A stretch of DNA of 64,000 nt from Sipunculus nudus (GCA_026874595.1 CM049310.1:30505558-30569557); one strand, 5' to 3'; positions 42,501 through 48,130 are shown, counted from the stretch's first letter. Numbers and translations are program-made. The notes: generated by a model not told the origin, from the sequence alone.

Positions 42501-42763
42501 AGTAGACTTGACTCTTCTCACAATTACTGTACTAACTGTTATCTTATATTTCTAGTCATGGTGAGACAGATTGGACTGGTCTCTTCTCCCCTGCTTATCT
42601 CCTGGCAACCATGGAACAGATGTATAAGAAGCTTCAACATGGACAGAGAAAGGAGACATCAGTATTTTCATCATGTTTCATGAACTCTTCACCAGTGTCA
42701 ACCGGAAGCTTTTTATACATGAGAGACTCTGTCTCCACTCAGTCGCTAACTACATCTTTATGA
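3338..42763 (+). CDS. Large multi-exon gene: beta-propeller / helical solenoid / seven-blade RCC1 protein (29 exons)
   Basis: Joining 29 exons gives 3867 nt, about 1288 residues plus stop. Every junction has AG acceptor and GT donor and every phase agrees. Order seen: WD/propeller-like strands (about residues 60-320), an alpha-helical region (about 323-645), seven RCC1 blades (about 650-1010) with repeated SCG-x-H and W/A-S-x-G-x-x-x-x-G-Q-x-G signatures, a Pro/Ser linker (about 1010-1065), then helices. RCC1 propellers in other proteins act as docking or GEF modules; a propeller-solenoid N-terminus is common in membrane-coat and trafficking scaffolds. Which applies here is unknown. I cannot match the whole architecture to a named family, so no symbol is given. 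Uncertain points: the frame of exons 1-2, a probable 1-nt frameshift in exon 29, and the true 3' end. Introns not listed separately show no coding signal. Confidence 0.85.
3745..3812 (+). CDS. Exon 2, propeller region
   Basis: Acceptor TTAG|GAG, donor GAG|GTAAAC. In the phase required by exon 3 it reads AARGAAWWRMMSGEHVGI and joins to DQTLLFIDLHTGD, forming a plausible propeller strand pair. Confidence 0.6.
4154..4375 (+). other. Isolated coding-like stretch in intron 2
   Basis: After a TATGTAG acceptor-like site a frame of about 70 codons reads SVSMKGFTVDIVKDNVNM and later LTGLFHKEMLLKRLEECEKP before a TAA stop. It has protein-like composition but no partner exon was found and its phase does not fit the main gene. 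It could be a transposon or pseudogene fragment, or an alternative terminal exon. Confidence 0.25.
5285..6010 (+). repeat. 55-bp tandem array made of the exon 3 acceptor and exon start
   Basis: Thirteen units precede exon 3. Each unit is 16 nt of intron 3' end (CTGTTGTTGTTTACAG) plus a 39-nt copy of the exon 3 start encoding DQTLLFIDLHTGD. Period 55 is visible at 5471, 5526, 5581 and 5636. Most units keep the TTTACAG|GA acceptor; a few carry TTTACATGATCAG instead. The outermost units (5285-5470) are more diverged. Confidence 0.92.
6011..6133 (+). CDS. Exon 3, propeller strand (DQTLLFIDLHTGD)
   Basis: Acceptor TTTACAG|GAC, donor GTG|GTAGGT, 41 codons, phase 0 to 0. Its first 39 nt plus 16 nt of upstream intron are repeated in tandem 13 times immediately upstream (5285-6010), so many near-identical acceptors precede the true one. 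Confidence 0.8.
6713..6824 (+). CDS. Exon 4, propeller region
   Basis: Acceptor CTACAG|TCA, donor GCAG|GTCTGT, phase 0 to 1. Encodes SINQGGVHNKFLLEQEMG and ends in an LLPAG segment whose last Gly is completed by exon 5. Confidence 0.75.
7289..7635. mobile_element. MITE with about 65-bp terminal inverted repeats
   Basis: AATAGGGTACCTTTGAACAA at the left end is matched in inverse at 7610-7632, and the match continues inward past GGTAACTCCC to CTTATCAGTGC. No transposase. It lies in intron 4. Confidence 0.85.
7756..7862 (+). CDS. Exon 5, propeller region
   Basis: Acceptor TTTGAAG|GT is the only one that keeps the frame from exon 4; donor AGG|GTAAGC. Encodes DGTLSHDQTASQMSC followed by a WGRHLVAAL strand and HEQVLR. 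The frame happens to be open for about 75 nt upstream of the acceptor. Confidence 0.7.
8145..8315 (+). CDS. Exon 6, propeller region
   Basis: Acceptor TTGTAG|GTC, donor CTG|GTCAGT, 57 codons, phase 0. VYDSLTGG near its start resembles a propeller turn. Its last 66 nt plus 16 nt of intron are tandemly repeated downstream to about 9050. Confidence 0.8.
8250..9050 (+). repeat. 82-bp tandem array made of the exon 6 end and donor
   Basis: The first unit is the real exon 6 end. Each unit is 66 nt of exon (from AACAAGATCACT to ACCACCAAACTG) plus 16 nt of intron (GTCAGTGACTTTAATT). About nine units, some truncated. At least six downstream units retain CTG|GTCAGT. Confidence 0.9.
9530..10790 (+). mobile_element. 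Helentron-like repeat, family A (several internal units)
   Basis: Begins near TCATCTGAGCTATA and TGTCCGTCTGTCCGTCCGT and carries about four units with CACAAATCGTAACGACTGGA and GGTGGCGCCACCTGTATT. Confidence 0.75.
10795..11472 (+). mobile_element. Complete Helentron-like repeat, family A
   Basis: 5' end CAGCTCAGCTGACTGTAAG; 3' end TTCAGCTGAGCATCATGGCC then CATGGGCCACTTGTT. GCTCAGCTGA forms a subterminal inverted repeat, and a near-palindromic hairpin precedes CTTGTT. Two internal units lie between. No coding capacity. Confidence 0.75.
11662..11867 (+). CDS. Exon 7, end of the N-terminal propeller
   Basis: Acceptor TTTTTTTGTAG|AAA, donor CAGAG|GTAAGG, phase 0 to 2. Contains KDCILQEFTLPESEKIISVE, and near its end the strand CLVTTEHGVYHC. 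Confidence 0.85.
11868..13108 (+). other. Intron 7, nothing recognised
   Basis: No repeat family, splice-flanked coding signal or RNA gene was recognised. Confidence 0.6.
13109..13289 (+). CDS. Exon 8, start of helical region
   Basis: Acceptor ACTGCAG|AAT, donor AGG|GTATGT, phase 2 to 0. Encodes IPPEDLFVQLVLKEP, then an amphipathic helix (LCEVAALALLQDGAQEEII). This is the switch from strands to helices. Confidence 0.85.
14028..14227 (+). CDS. Exon 9, helical region
   Basis: Acceptor TTTTAAG|ACC, donor TTGTG|GTAAGC, phase 0 to 2. Encodes WKQACSLAQYSYQEKAISIL and further helices. A 54-bp minisatellite begins shortly after the donor. Confidence 0.85.
14270..15415 (+). repeat. 54-bp minisatellite in intron 9
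   Basis: About 21 units containing CAGCCCACTCATGTATTATG and TACCATGCACTG, spaced 54 bp (14421, 14475, 14529). Because 54 is a multiple of 3, several frames on both strands stay open. These are not genes. Confidence 0.95.
15568..15915. repeat. Interspersed repeat fragment with GTCTGTCCGTCTGTC tract
   Basis: Starts with the inverted pair GTCCCCCGC / GGGGGAC and a run of TCTGTCCGTC motifs, like the 5' regions of other repeats in the window. No coding signal. Confidence 0.5.
15968..16150 (+). repeat. 69-bp tandem repeat just upstream of exon 10
   Basis: About 2.7 copies of a unit containing CAACTGTATTTAAAGTGTTT and GTACAATCATTGAGAGTGAC, ending about 30 bp before the exon 10 acceptor. Confidence 0.9.
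16181..16319 (+). CDS. Exon 10, helical region
   Basis: Acceptor CAATTAAG|GCA, donor AAG|GTAGGT, phase 2 to 0. Encodes QFLLLKKDCLDYFSDFLLE and DAFSDLVAYKQYEMLF. A 69-bp tandem repeat ends about 30 bp upstream of the acceptor. Confidence 0.85.
16320..18259 (+). other. Introns 10 and 11, nothing beyond exon 11
   Basis: Apart from exon 11 (17145-17208), only AT-rich intron sequence is seen. Confidence 0.6.
17145..17208 (+). CDS. Exon 11, helical region
   Basis: Acceptor GTTTCAG|ACT, donor GGGG|GTAAGT, phase 0 to 1. Encodes TLGLYPECVEALIGHGNTE. Confidence 0.8.
18260..18306 (+). mobile_element. 3' tail of a family A repeat beside the exon 12 acceptor
   Basis: CTGAGCTGAGCACCATGACC then CAAGGGTCAC, about 30 bp upstream of the AG used by exon 12. 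Confidence 0.6.
18337..18547 (+). CDS. Exon 12, leucine-rich helices
   Basis: Acceptor CTTTTAG|GAC, donor GAACA|GTGAGG, phase 1 to 2. Encodes LEQLLVNLLPNQLLSGLL and further Leu/Gln-rich helices. The tail of an interspersed repeat lies about 30 bp upstream of the acceptor, and an 11-bp satellite follows the donor. Confidence 0.85.
18570..20535 (+). repeat. 11-bp satellite (TTGTGACCAGC / TTGTGACCAAT) in intron 12
   Basis: About 2 kb of 11-bp units alternating as AGCTTGTGACC and AATTTGTGACC, often as 22-bp dimers. It begins within about 30 bp of the exon 12 donor. The long minus-strand frames here are by-products of the period. Confidence 0.95.
20955..20997 (+). CDS. Exon 13 (14-codon micro-exon)
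   Basis: Acceptor TTTTAG|ACT, donor TGG|GTAAGT. It completes the split Gln codon of exon 12 and reads LQMSMTSLNSDQLW. Phase agreement on both sides supports this 43-nt exon. Confidence 0.8.
21340..21468 (+). CDS. Exon 14, last helices before the RCC1 propeller
   Basis: Acceptor ATAACAG|GGG, donor AAG|GTATGG, 43 codons, phase 0. Encodes LLSKQLVEILIYGVLLRLK. Confidence 0.85.
21851..21966 (+). CDS. Exon 15, first RCC1 blade
   Basis: Acceptor GAGCAG|GAT, donor GGGAG|GTTGGT, phase 0 to 2. VSCGRYHSAAVV and LYTWG are classic RCC1 strands. Confidence 0.9.
22300..22426 (+). CDS. Exon 16, RCC1 blades 1-2
   Basis: Acceptor CCCACAG|ATT, donor GGG|GTGAGT. Encodes LGHGQPTLEP and VSCGTNHTIARTENG. Confidence 0.9.
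22490..25740 (+). repeat. TATTATTGACACCTCT minisatellite in intron 16, split by a transposon
   Basis: Irregular units of about 17-20 bp (CACCTCTGTATTATTGA and variants) fill 22490-22788 and 24868-25740. The interruption is the repeat element at 22788-24868, so the array predates that insertion. Confidence 0.9.
22788..24868 (+). mobile_element. Helentron-like repeat, family B
   Basis: Starts GTTCACTCTGTGAACTTATG and ends with AATTCACAGAGTGAAC, then AGACCCCTGGGTCTCTTGTT. It has inverted subterminal repeats, a 3' hairpin and a core of about three units of 355 bp (GACCTACTTTCTGCGGGAA). It is inserted inside the intron 16 minisatellite. Confidence 0.8.
25830..25984 (+). CDS. Exon 17, RCC1 blades 2-3
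   Basis: Acceptor TTTTCAG|TTG, donor GGAAG|GTAAGA. Encodes LYGWGSSKYGQVGCG and VSCGQYHTLALMDSG. Confidence 0.92.
26510..26660 (+). CDS. Exon 18, RCC1 blades 3-4
   Basis: Acceptor TTTTTAG|TGT, donor CAG|GTTCGT. Encodes VYSWGWGVFGQLGRG and VAAGYAHSLMLSSQ. The same frame stays open upstream to 26283; I treat that stretch as intron because exon 17 joins cleanly at 26510. Confidence 0.9.
27092..27226 (+). CDS. Exon 19, RCC1 blades 4-5
   Basis: Acceptor ATGCAG|GGT, donor AAT|GTAAGT, 45 codons. Encodes GDVYASGLGKFGQIGKN and VAVATSFFHN. Confidence 0.9.
27728..27892 (+). CDS. Exon 20, RCC1 blade 5
   Basis: Acceptor CTTTCAG|CTG, donor CAG|GTCAGT, 55 codons. Encodes LALTEQGDVLSFGTHP, then a longer acidic insert before the next blade. 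Confidence 0.9.
28145..28520 (+). repeat. Two-copy tandem duplication in intron 20
   Basis: About 185 bp is repeated twice (copies from about 28150 and 28335), sharing TTTGCAGRTGTTAAATTTAT and AATAATAGAGTGCCA. Confidence 0.85.
28784..28790 (-). terminator. Poly(A) signal of nested gene
   Basis: AATAAA on the minus strand about 180 bp downstream of the stop at 28966. Confidence 0.45.
28966..29412 (-). CDS. Nested gene exon 2
   Basis: 447 nt including the stop. It begins THVSLDVRRVVRRLEF after the acceptor and continues exon 1 in phase. The basic C-terminus ends in NKLKL. Confidence 0.75.
   Translation of the reverse strand, partial: THVSLDVRRVVRRLEFHTDSVEQPRMSALIGSSVQLPLRYPKMNVTSESGAPDSVLSVNHPSAVSDIQIFLSVQHPSAQTGQSIPYSSSKRLKRLQNISKKDATQRAVCRVIKRYKREFKDHRRIKKFTDFAEQKNDTECLYMNKLKL
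28966..31105 (-). CDS. Nested two-exon gene, 172-residue protein of unknown function
   Basis: Exon 1 is 31105-31034 (ATG, 24 codons, MEDLSELSLDKPFPLLSPL), with a consensus GTAAGT donor. Exon 2 is 29412-28966, with acceptor TTCTTGTAG. The join is phase 0 and ends in a stop. The middle is Ser/Pro-rich; the C-terminal third is very basic (SSKRLKRLQNISKKD, VIKRYKREFKDHRRIKKF), suggesting a nuclear or nucleic-acid-associated protein, which is inference only. AATAAA on the minus strand at about 28784 lies 180 bp past the stop, and a TATAAA-like motif lies about 35 bp before the ATG. The gene sits inside intron 20 of the RCC1 gene, on the opposite strand. I do not recognise the family. Confidence 0.72.
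30057..30232. mobile_element. TA-flanked MITE
   Basis: CAGTGGAACCCC at the left and GGGGTTTCACTG at the right, with TA on both sides, as expected of a Tc1/mariner-type target duplication. It lies in intron 1 of the nested gene. Confidence 0.8.
30345..30965. repeat. 620-bp interspersed repeat, copy 1
   Basis: Starts ATATTTAGACACCAGATGGC and ends in a hairpin ACAGCGCTT...AAGCGCTGT followed by GTAAAGAGCG. A second copy lies at 39248-39875. No TIR at its ends. Confidence 0.8.
31034..31105 (-). CDS. Nested gene exon 1
   Basis: 72 nt from ATG (31105) to a GTAAGT donor, phase 0. Acidic and hydrophobic N-terminus, no signal peptide. Confidence 0.7.
31150..32769. other. Rest of intron 20, upstream of the nested gene
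   Basis: No coding signal recognised. It includes the presumed promoter of the nested minus-strand gene. A consensus GTAAGT follows CAACTG at 31249-31254, but no frame or acceptor fits the main gene. Confidence 0.5.
32770..33420 (+). mobile_element. Degenerate Helentron-like repeat in intron 20
   Basis: Starts with GTCTGTCTGT tracts and ends with AAGCTGAGCATCAAGACCTG then TGGGTCCCTAGTTT. A partial second end lies at 33370-33415. Confidence 0.5.
33608..33715 (+). CDS. Exon 21, RCC1 blade 6
   Basis: Acceptor TTCTTCAG|ATA, donor ACA|GTGAGT, 36 codons. Encodes ICCGERSSMLRTKQG and AYAWGQNLEGQLGIG. The preceding 5.7-kb intron hosts a complete minus-strand gene. Confidence 0.9.
34114..34236 (+). 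CDS. Exon 22, RCC1 blades 6-7
   Basis: Acceptor TTTATAG|AAA, donor CAG|GTAAGA, 41 codons. Encodes VTCGAEHALTFDLHG and LWSWGCNKLGQ. Confidence 0.9.
34906..35085 (+). CDS. Exon 23, linker after the RCC1 propeller
   Basis: Acceptor ATAACAG|GTG, donor CAG|GTTTTA, 60 codons. It begins VGVLD, closing the last RCC1 motif. The remainder is rich in Ser, Pro and Asp and looks disordered. Confidence 0.85.
35249..35332 (+). CDS. Exon 24
   Basis: Acceptor ATTTCAG|CAT, donor AAA|GTAAGT, 28 codons, phase 0. Encodes VTEDFSGLQGYELDQFQ. Confidence 0.8.
35590..36770 (+). repeat. GGTGTGGTG minisatellite in intron 24
   Basis: G/T-rich array (TTGGTGTGGTGTTGTTGG, GGTATTGGCATGGTGTTGTT) with longer higher-order units. 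It lies between a decayed copy of the exon 25 acceptor (35.85 kb) and exon 25. His/Thr/Pro-rich frames on the minus strand are artefacts. Confidence 0.92.
36794..36901 (+). CDS. Exon 25, C-terminal helices
   Basis: Acceptor GCTTACAG|AGC, donor GAG|GTCAGT, 36 codons. Encodes SLPGQLSLPMLLGLCEKYEA. A decayed copy of this acceptor and exon start lies at about 35850-35930, on the far side of a GT-rich minisatellite. Confidence 0.85.
37642..37739 (+). CDS. Exon 26, C-terminal helices
   Basis: Acceptor ACTTACAG|AGT, donor CTGCG|GTAAGT, phase 0 to 2. Encodes CHYMLEAMASMETGPAKEV and a hydrophobic helix. Confidence 0.85.
38428..39240 (+). mobile_element. 5' part of a Helentron-like repeat in intron 26
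   Basis: ATAGTCATCTGAGCTATAG and GTCCGTCTGTCTGTCAGTCC match family A starts. A matching tail (GAGCGCCGTGACCTATAGG then TCCCTTGTTT) lies at about 41150-41180. The 620-bp repeat at 39248-39875 lies between them. Confidence 0.5.
39248..39875. repeat. 620-bp interspersed repeat, copy 2
   Basis: Same order and orientation as copy 1, including GATGTGACAAGCAGCC, GCATCCTGGCTCCGCCCAT and the terminal hairpin, where changes in the arms keep the stem. Short open frames differ between copies, so it is unlikely to code. Confidence 0.8.
41244..41310 (+). CDS. Exon 27
   Basis: Acceptor CTTTTTAG|AGC, donor AAG|GTAAGA, phase 2 to 0. Encodes AIHGACYDEKEEFSRLEDIF. Confidence 0.8.
41655..41836 (+). repeat. 30-bp tandem array ending on the exon 28 acceptor
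   Basis: Six units of GATAACCAGTGTCTTTGTCA plus GTGTGAGGGT. The last is cut off at TCTCTTTACAG, the acceptor used by exon 28. Earlier units carry pyrimidine-AG versions of the same site. Confidence 0.9.
41836..41942 (+). CDS. Exon 28
   Basis: Acceptor CTTTACAG|GTT, donor TTTGG|GTAAGC, phase 0 to 2. Encodes VFTFWNKKQLDHSQLESFL and a following helix. A 30-bp tandem repeat ends exactly on this acceptor. Confidence 0.85.
42556..42763 (+). CDS. Exon 29, last exon found; probable frameshift
   Basis: Acceptor TTTCTAG|TCA joins exon 28 in phase to give GHGETDWTGLFSPAYLL. This frame stops at TGA 42761-42763, the first bases of a 48-bp tandem array. From about 42640 the next frame looks more protein-like (ISIFIMFHELFTSVNRKLF, then IHERLCLHSVANYIF) and is open to 43776. 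One missing base in an AAAGG run would connect the two. The true C-terminus, and whether more exons follow, are therefore unresolved. Confidence 0.6.
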
Positions 42764-43885
42764 CCTACCTGACTGTACCTGCTGTCTCTATATGTACTGA
42801 CATCTTTATGACCTACCTGACTGTACCTGCTGTCTCCATTTGTAATGAGGTCTTTATGACCTACCTGACTGTACCTGCTGTCTCTATTTGTAGTGAGGTC
42901 TTTATGACCTACCTGACTGTACCTGCTGTCTCTATTTGTTCTGACGTTTCTATGACCTACCTGACTGTACCTGTTGTCTCTATTTGTAATGAGGTCTTTA
43001 TGACCTACCTGACTGTACCTGTTGTCTCTATTTGTAATGAGGTCTTTATGACTTACCTGACTGTACCTGCTGTCTCTATTTGTAATGAGGTCTTTATGAC
43101 CAACCTGACTGTACCTACTGTCTCTATTTGTAATGAGGTCTTTATGACCTACCTGACTGTACCTGCTGTCTCTATTAGTAATGAGGTCTTCATGACCTAC
43201 CTGACTGTACCTGCTGTCTCTATTTGTAGTCAGATCTTTATGACCTACCTGACTGTACCTGCTGTCTCTATTTGTTCTGACGTTTCTATGACCTACCTGA
43301 CTGTACCTGTTGTCTCTATTTGTAATAAGGTCTTTATGACCTACCTGACTGTACCTGTTGTCTCTATTTGTAATGAGGTCTTTATGACCTACCTGACTGT
43401 ACCTGCTGTCTCTATTTGTTCTGACGTTTCTATGACCTACCTGACTGTACCTGTTGTCTCTATTTGTAATGAGGTCTTTATGACCTACCTGACTGTACCT
43501 GTTGTCTCTATTTGTAATGAGGTCTTTATGACCTACCTGACTGTACCTGTTGTCTCTATTTGTTCTGACGTTTCTATGACCTACCTGACTGTACCTGTTG
43601 TCTCTATTTGTAATGAGGTCTTTATGACCTACCTGACTGTACCTGCTGTCTCTATTTGTTCTGACGTTTCTATGACCTACCTGACTGTACCTGTTGTCTC
43701 TATTTGTAATGAGGTCTTTATGACCTACCTGACTGTACCTGTTGTCTCTATTTGTAATGAGGTCTTTATGACCTAACTGACTGTACCTGTTGTCTCTATT
43801 TGTAATGAGGTCTTTATGAACTACCTGACTGTACCTGCTGTCTCTATTTGTACTAACATCTTTATGACCTACCTTACAACTTGCT
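42755..43885 (+). repeat. 48-bp minisatellite overlapping the last exon found
   Basis: About 23 units of TTTATGACCTACCTGACT plus GTACCTGCTGTCTCTATT and TGTAATGAGGTC. As 48 is 16 codons, one frame is open for 367 codons from 42673, giving FMTYLTVPAVSICNEV repeats. This may be coding, or an intron array that copies the exon end. Confidence 0.9.
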
Positions 43886-44921
43886 GTATCTATTTGTACT
43901 GACTTCTATATGACTATGCTGCACCATCGCAAAATCTTACACAGTTATCAACCCTTACACGTAATGAATGTTTAATAAGTTTACTTTTTATTATATTGTA
44001 CATCTTACTTTTGCCAGTGCTATATTAATTTTACAGCATTTAAGGACCTGATTTAATTTTGCATTTATTGTATCATCAACATTGTCAATAATAGAAATAA
44101 TGAAATAATAATAATGATAACAGGATGCTATGTCTCATAAGATCAGACTATCAACTCCAGTTCTCAAAGGGATTTTAAATTGATTTCTCATCTTGATCTC
44201 CATTTTATTGGACCATACATTTGGGAAAAATTAAGAAAAAAAACAAGATTGATATTAATATCAGTGAATTAAGGGATAATTTGAAATACTAGTATAAAGA
44301 CTTCCTTAACAGTATTTGCTGCTTTTATTCATTGTTAAACGATCGCTGAAGTTAGGTTTCATTGTGACAGTGGGTAACTTGTGTTTTGAGGGAACACCTT
44401 TCTTCCCCTAACATTATAACTTCACATGGATGTGCCAAGTTGGTAACATGACTCATCAGTTGAAAATCAAATGGCAAATTATTCCATTTAATGACAGAGA
44501 GTTTAGGTCAAGTAGTTCATGCACAATAACTTGGCTGGAGTTCAAGAGGTACACACAGAATTGCTTTGTTTTATATTTACTGTTATGTTTTACATAGGAA
44601 GTTATGTTTCACATTAAAGATTATGTTTTACATTGATTGTTATGTTTTACAGTCAATTATGCCTGACCAAACAGCTATATATGGGGGGGGGGATGATCGA
44701 TGTCATCATCCCCGGTGAACTTCAGAGAATAAAATTTATATATTGGAAATGAAATATATCATGATTAGAATTATGCATTTTAGTTTAATTTCTGAGTTTA
44801 ATATGAAATATTTTATATCTAAACCCGATTTAGAATTAACTTATACTTGAAACAAAATACCTTATTTTCTAAAACTGTATATTTAATTGTAATATATTTA
44901 AATGTTTCACACAGACAATAA

Positions 44922-44985
<64 letters not shown>

Positions 44986-45728
44986 GTACAAATATATGCA
45001 GATTGTGTGTGAATTTGAAAAAGTTGCAAGTCATCCCCCCACCCTTGAAGACAAATCGACCCCACTGTATACATTTTGCATTTTGTAATTCATTTGCATG
45101 CCATTAAAATCTGACTACCGGTAGTTTGTTTCAAGACAAATTACTTATGGATTTAATCGATAAAACCTAAGTAATATCTGGTTTGTATGCTTATGTGCAA
45201 TTAAAACAAAAGGCTTTTCCTCGGTTGTGACAAATTATGATTATCATGTGACAGTTGAGACAAGTAATCCCACAATCCCCAACTGAGAAATGTTTGCTTG
45301 GAGTATAAGTGGTTGGATGGTGGGTCAATGGGTGAACCTGAAAAGCAAATTTTCGCTCAATTTTTGGCATACCAAGCGGTGCAAAGTTGGCCAATGGCCA
45401 CTCCGTCAGAACTGACACAGGTAATGGTAAATTCTTTTGCTGCAACCTCCAGGGCATTGCTTGCCAACGCTCGGAAATGCCATGCATTCCAAGGTACAGC
45501 CAATGTTTAGTGGTCTCAGGCTGGACAATATGATGTTTGCCAGTGGTCATGTGGTCAATGGTCAACATGATGTAACCAAATTCTTTCCAAATGGAATTAA
45601 TTTGATTCGAGCGTCACCAAGCCATCCTGTGTTTGAACATTTCTGTTGTATTCTTGTTAAACATAAAGGGTTGCGATTAGTTTATTATTTTGGTGGCCTA
45701 AGACGGTTTAGCCCGATTAAATCTGACA

Positions 45729-45792
<64 letters not shown>

Positions 45793-45931
45793 TATTGAGT
45801 ACGATTAAATGGTTCTTTTCCCAGTACACACTCCTACGTACCCACTTGTTCGTGGTGAAAGCTGAAATTCCTTGCACAAATTATGGAGTTCATCTTAGTC
45901 TCGGTAAAACGGACAACAATCCTTATCAGGC
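43886..45931. other. Gap after the 48-bp array, no exon found
   Basis: AT-rich, with poly-G at about 44683 and two long (AT)n tracts. Frames on both strands at 45191-45808 overlap each other and lack splice-phase partners. Confidence 0.5.
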
Positions 45932-47885
45932 TATTTAGCGAACCTGTGAGCTTATGCGATGGCAGCGGCGTCGTCCGTCCGCCGTACGTTAACCTATGCC
46001 TTCCCCAAAACGGCAGGGGCTAACATCACCAAATTTTATGCAAAGAATCGGTTATCTATGTCACTTTAACGGATTTTGCTTATTTATCTGTTATCTAGAG
46101 TTACCTAGATTTTATTGGGAAAAAGCTAAAAACCATTAAAAATTTTCTTCTCCGAGACTGTTCAGTCAAATTGTCCAGTATTTCACAGAAATGATCCGAG
46201 GAAAAATTTCTCTCAAATTTGTTTGAATGGTTCTGGTTCAGTGTTTTTTGGGCAAGTTGCAGGAAGCTGAACTTAGTCATTTCGACAAAAAAAGCATACT
46301 AAGATTACAATCTCAGAAACGGCTGGAGCTATCATCATCAGATTTTAAGCAAATGTTGTTCACATGAGTCATATTTAAAATTAAGGTATTGGTTGCACCA
46401 CCTGCTTCGACCTTTTTGTATAGGGGTCATCGATCGGTCATCAGTACATTGGATCATAATTTCTCAGGAACAGCAGGAGCTAGCTTCCTGATAATTTTAC
46501 GCAAAAATTAGTCACATATCAAATATTGTGGCATTAAGCTTTTGTGGCGCCATCTGCATTGACTAGCATTTTACGGTTGAAAAGCTTGAAATTATTCTTC
46601 TCCAAAATCATTACGCCAAATTGTTCAATATTTCACAGAAATTATTCCAGAGATGAGCTCTCTCAAGTTTGTTCAAATGGTTTGGGTTCGATGAGGTTTG
46701 GTTGAGTTACAGGAATTTGAACTTAGTCATTTGGCCAAGTAAACAAACTTACATAACAATCTCTGAAAGGTCAGGTGCTAGCATAATCAAATTTTGTGCA
46801 AATGTTGGTCACTTGACTCGTATATGAAATTGAGGTTTTTGTGGTGCCACCTACACAACCTGTTTTTTTTCTGGGCAAATCCTCGTAATTTTAGCTTCTT
46901 TCAGCTAAAAAATGTCTAATGATGAAACTGTCAAGCTCAATGGTTTAATATTTCACAAGAATTATTTTAGGATAGGGTTCTATCAGCTGTAACATTGCAC
47001 AAAAATGATTCTCAGGTGGCCTTTATTGAAGTTTACTAAAATGATTTTTGGCAGAATTATTGGACCTTTAACATAAAAGGACTGTGAGCTAGCGTATTAA
47101 CAAACTGAGCTCTTTTGTATATTAGCAGTGTAGCACAGGCAACATAAATAATTGGTGTCAATATCCAGCTTAAAAAATATATCTTTATTCTGATTTTGCT
47201 TTCAATAGGCATATGTTATTATTAAAAACATTTTCATAAAAAAGATCTTATGAACATGCAGCATGAAGAAAAAAGTGTAGCAAAAGTCTCTCAGTATATG
47301 TAAACAGATTTGGCAACATACCAAATTCTGTCTGTAAATATGAATAGATTGGTAGCCTGCCAACTATTTCAGATTTGGCAACAGGCCAAACTCTGTCTGT
47401 ATCCATAAATAGATTGGTAGCCTGCCAACTATTTCAGATTTGGCAACAGGCCAATGGTCAGTCTAGATCTATTCATAGCTTTGGCACACCGCCAACTGTA
47501 TCATATTTTGCAGCAGGTTAAGAGTTCACTCAGTGCAGTAGCTGGAGCTAGCAATTTGTTTTGCTTGACTTGGGGCAACTGCCAGCCTCAGCTGAGCTTG
47601 GTCATCCCAATGCACCTGACTCAAGTGAAGTTTGAATTATCGGTCTGAAATTTTGGCCTGTGCAAACATCTTTGATAGCTTTCTCATTCACAAGACTGGT
47701 GACGCCACCTACAATCATTTTTGTGTTGTGAAATTGGTGCTTTTACTCGGATTCAAAATGTTTTGTACTTGCACTGTACACATACATGCCACAGAAAAGT
47801 ACTGGTCTAGCGTGGAAACATTATACATGATGTATATCCCATTGCACAGGTTCGCATTAGGCCTGTCGGCCTTGTTATATTACAC
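45932..47885 (+). mobile_element. Helentron-like repeat, family C
   Basis: 5' GCGAACCTGTGAGCTTATGC; 3' GCACAGGTTCGCATTAGGCC then TGTCGGCCTTGTT. Inverted GCGAACCTGTG pair, then a hairpin (AGGCC TGTC GGCCT), then TTGTT. Related sequence recurs at 62870-64000. Confidence 0.75.
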
Positions 47886-47983
47886 ATTATGTGGTCACAT
47901 GCAAATATCATATATGACAGCATTGTCATGATGTTGGTAAATTGCTTTTCATGTATAAACCAGAGCAATATTTCACAGGACAT

Positions 47984-47989
47984 TTTATT
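47984..47989 (-). terminator. Poly(A) signal of chitin-binding gene
   Basis: AATAAA on the minus strand 59 bp downstream of the stop codon. Confidence 0.55.
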
Positions 47990-48047
47990 ATCTATATTTT
48001 CTTCATCCTTTCATGAAGCCACAACAAACGTGCAATCTGTATTTGAC

Positions 48048-48130
48048 TCATGGTGATGCTGTGCCGCAGGGCTCCGGGACGTCCTCCGGCCATTCACAGA
48101 CCTCGCTCACAATGTTAAACACAGTGCCAT
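48048..48130 (-). CDS. Chitin-binding gene exon 4 (domain 2 end, stop)
   Basis: Acceptor TATTGTAG|AT completes the Asp codon. Encodes GTVFNIVSEVCEWPEDVPEP, then CGTASP and TGA at 48050-48048. VCEWPEDV is the typical closing segment of a CBM14 domain. Confidence 0.87.

Noticed and set aside
45191-45808. Overlapping open frames of 70-125 codons on both strands
   Set aside because: No recognisable domain and no splice partners; one runs into an (AT)n tract.
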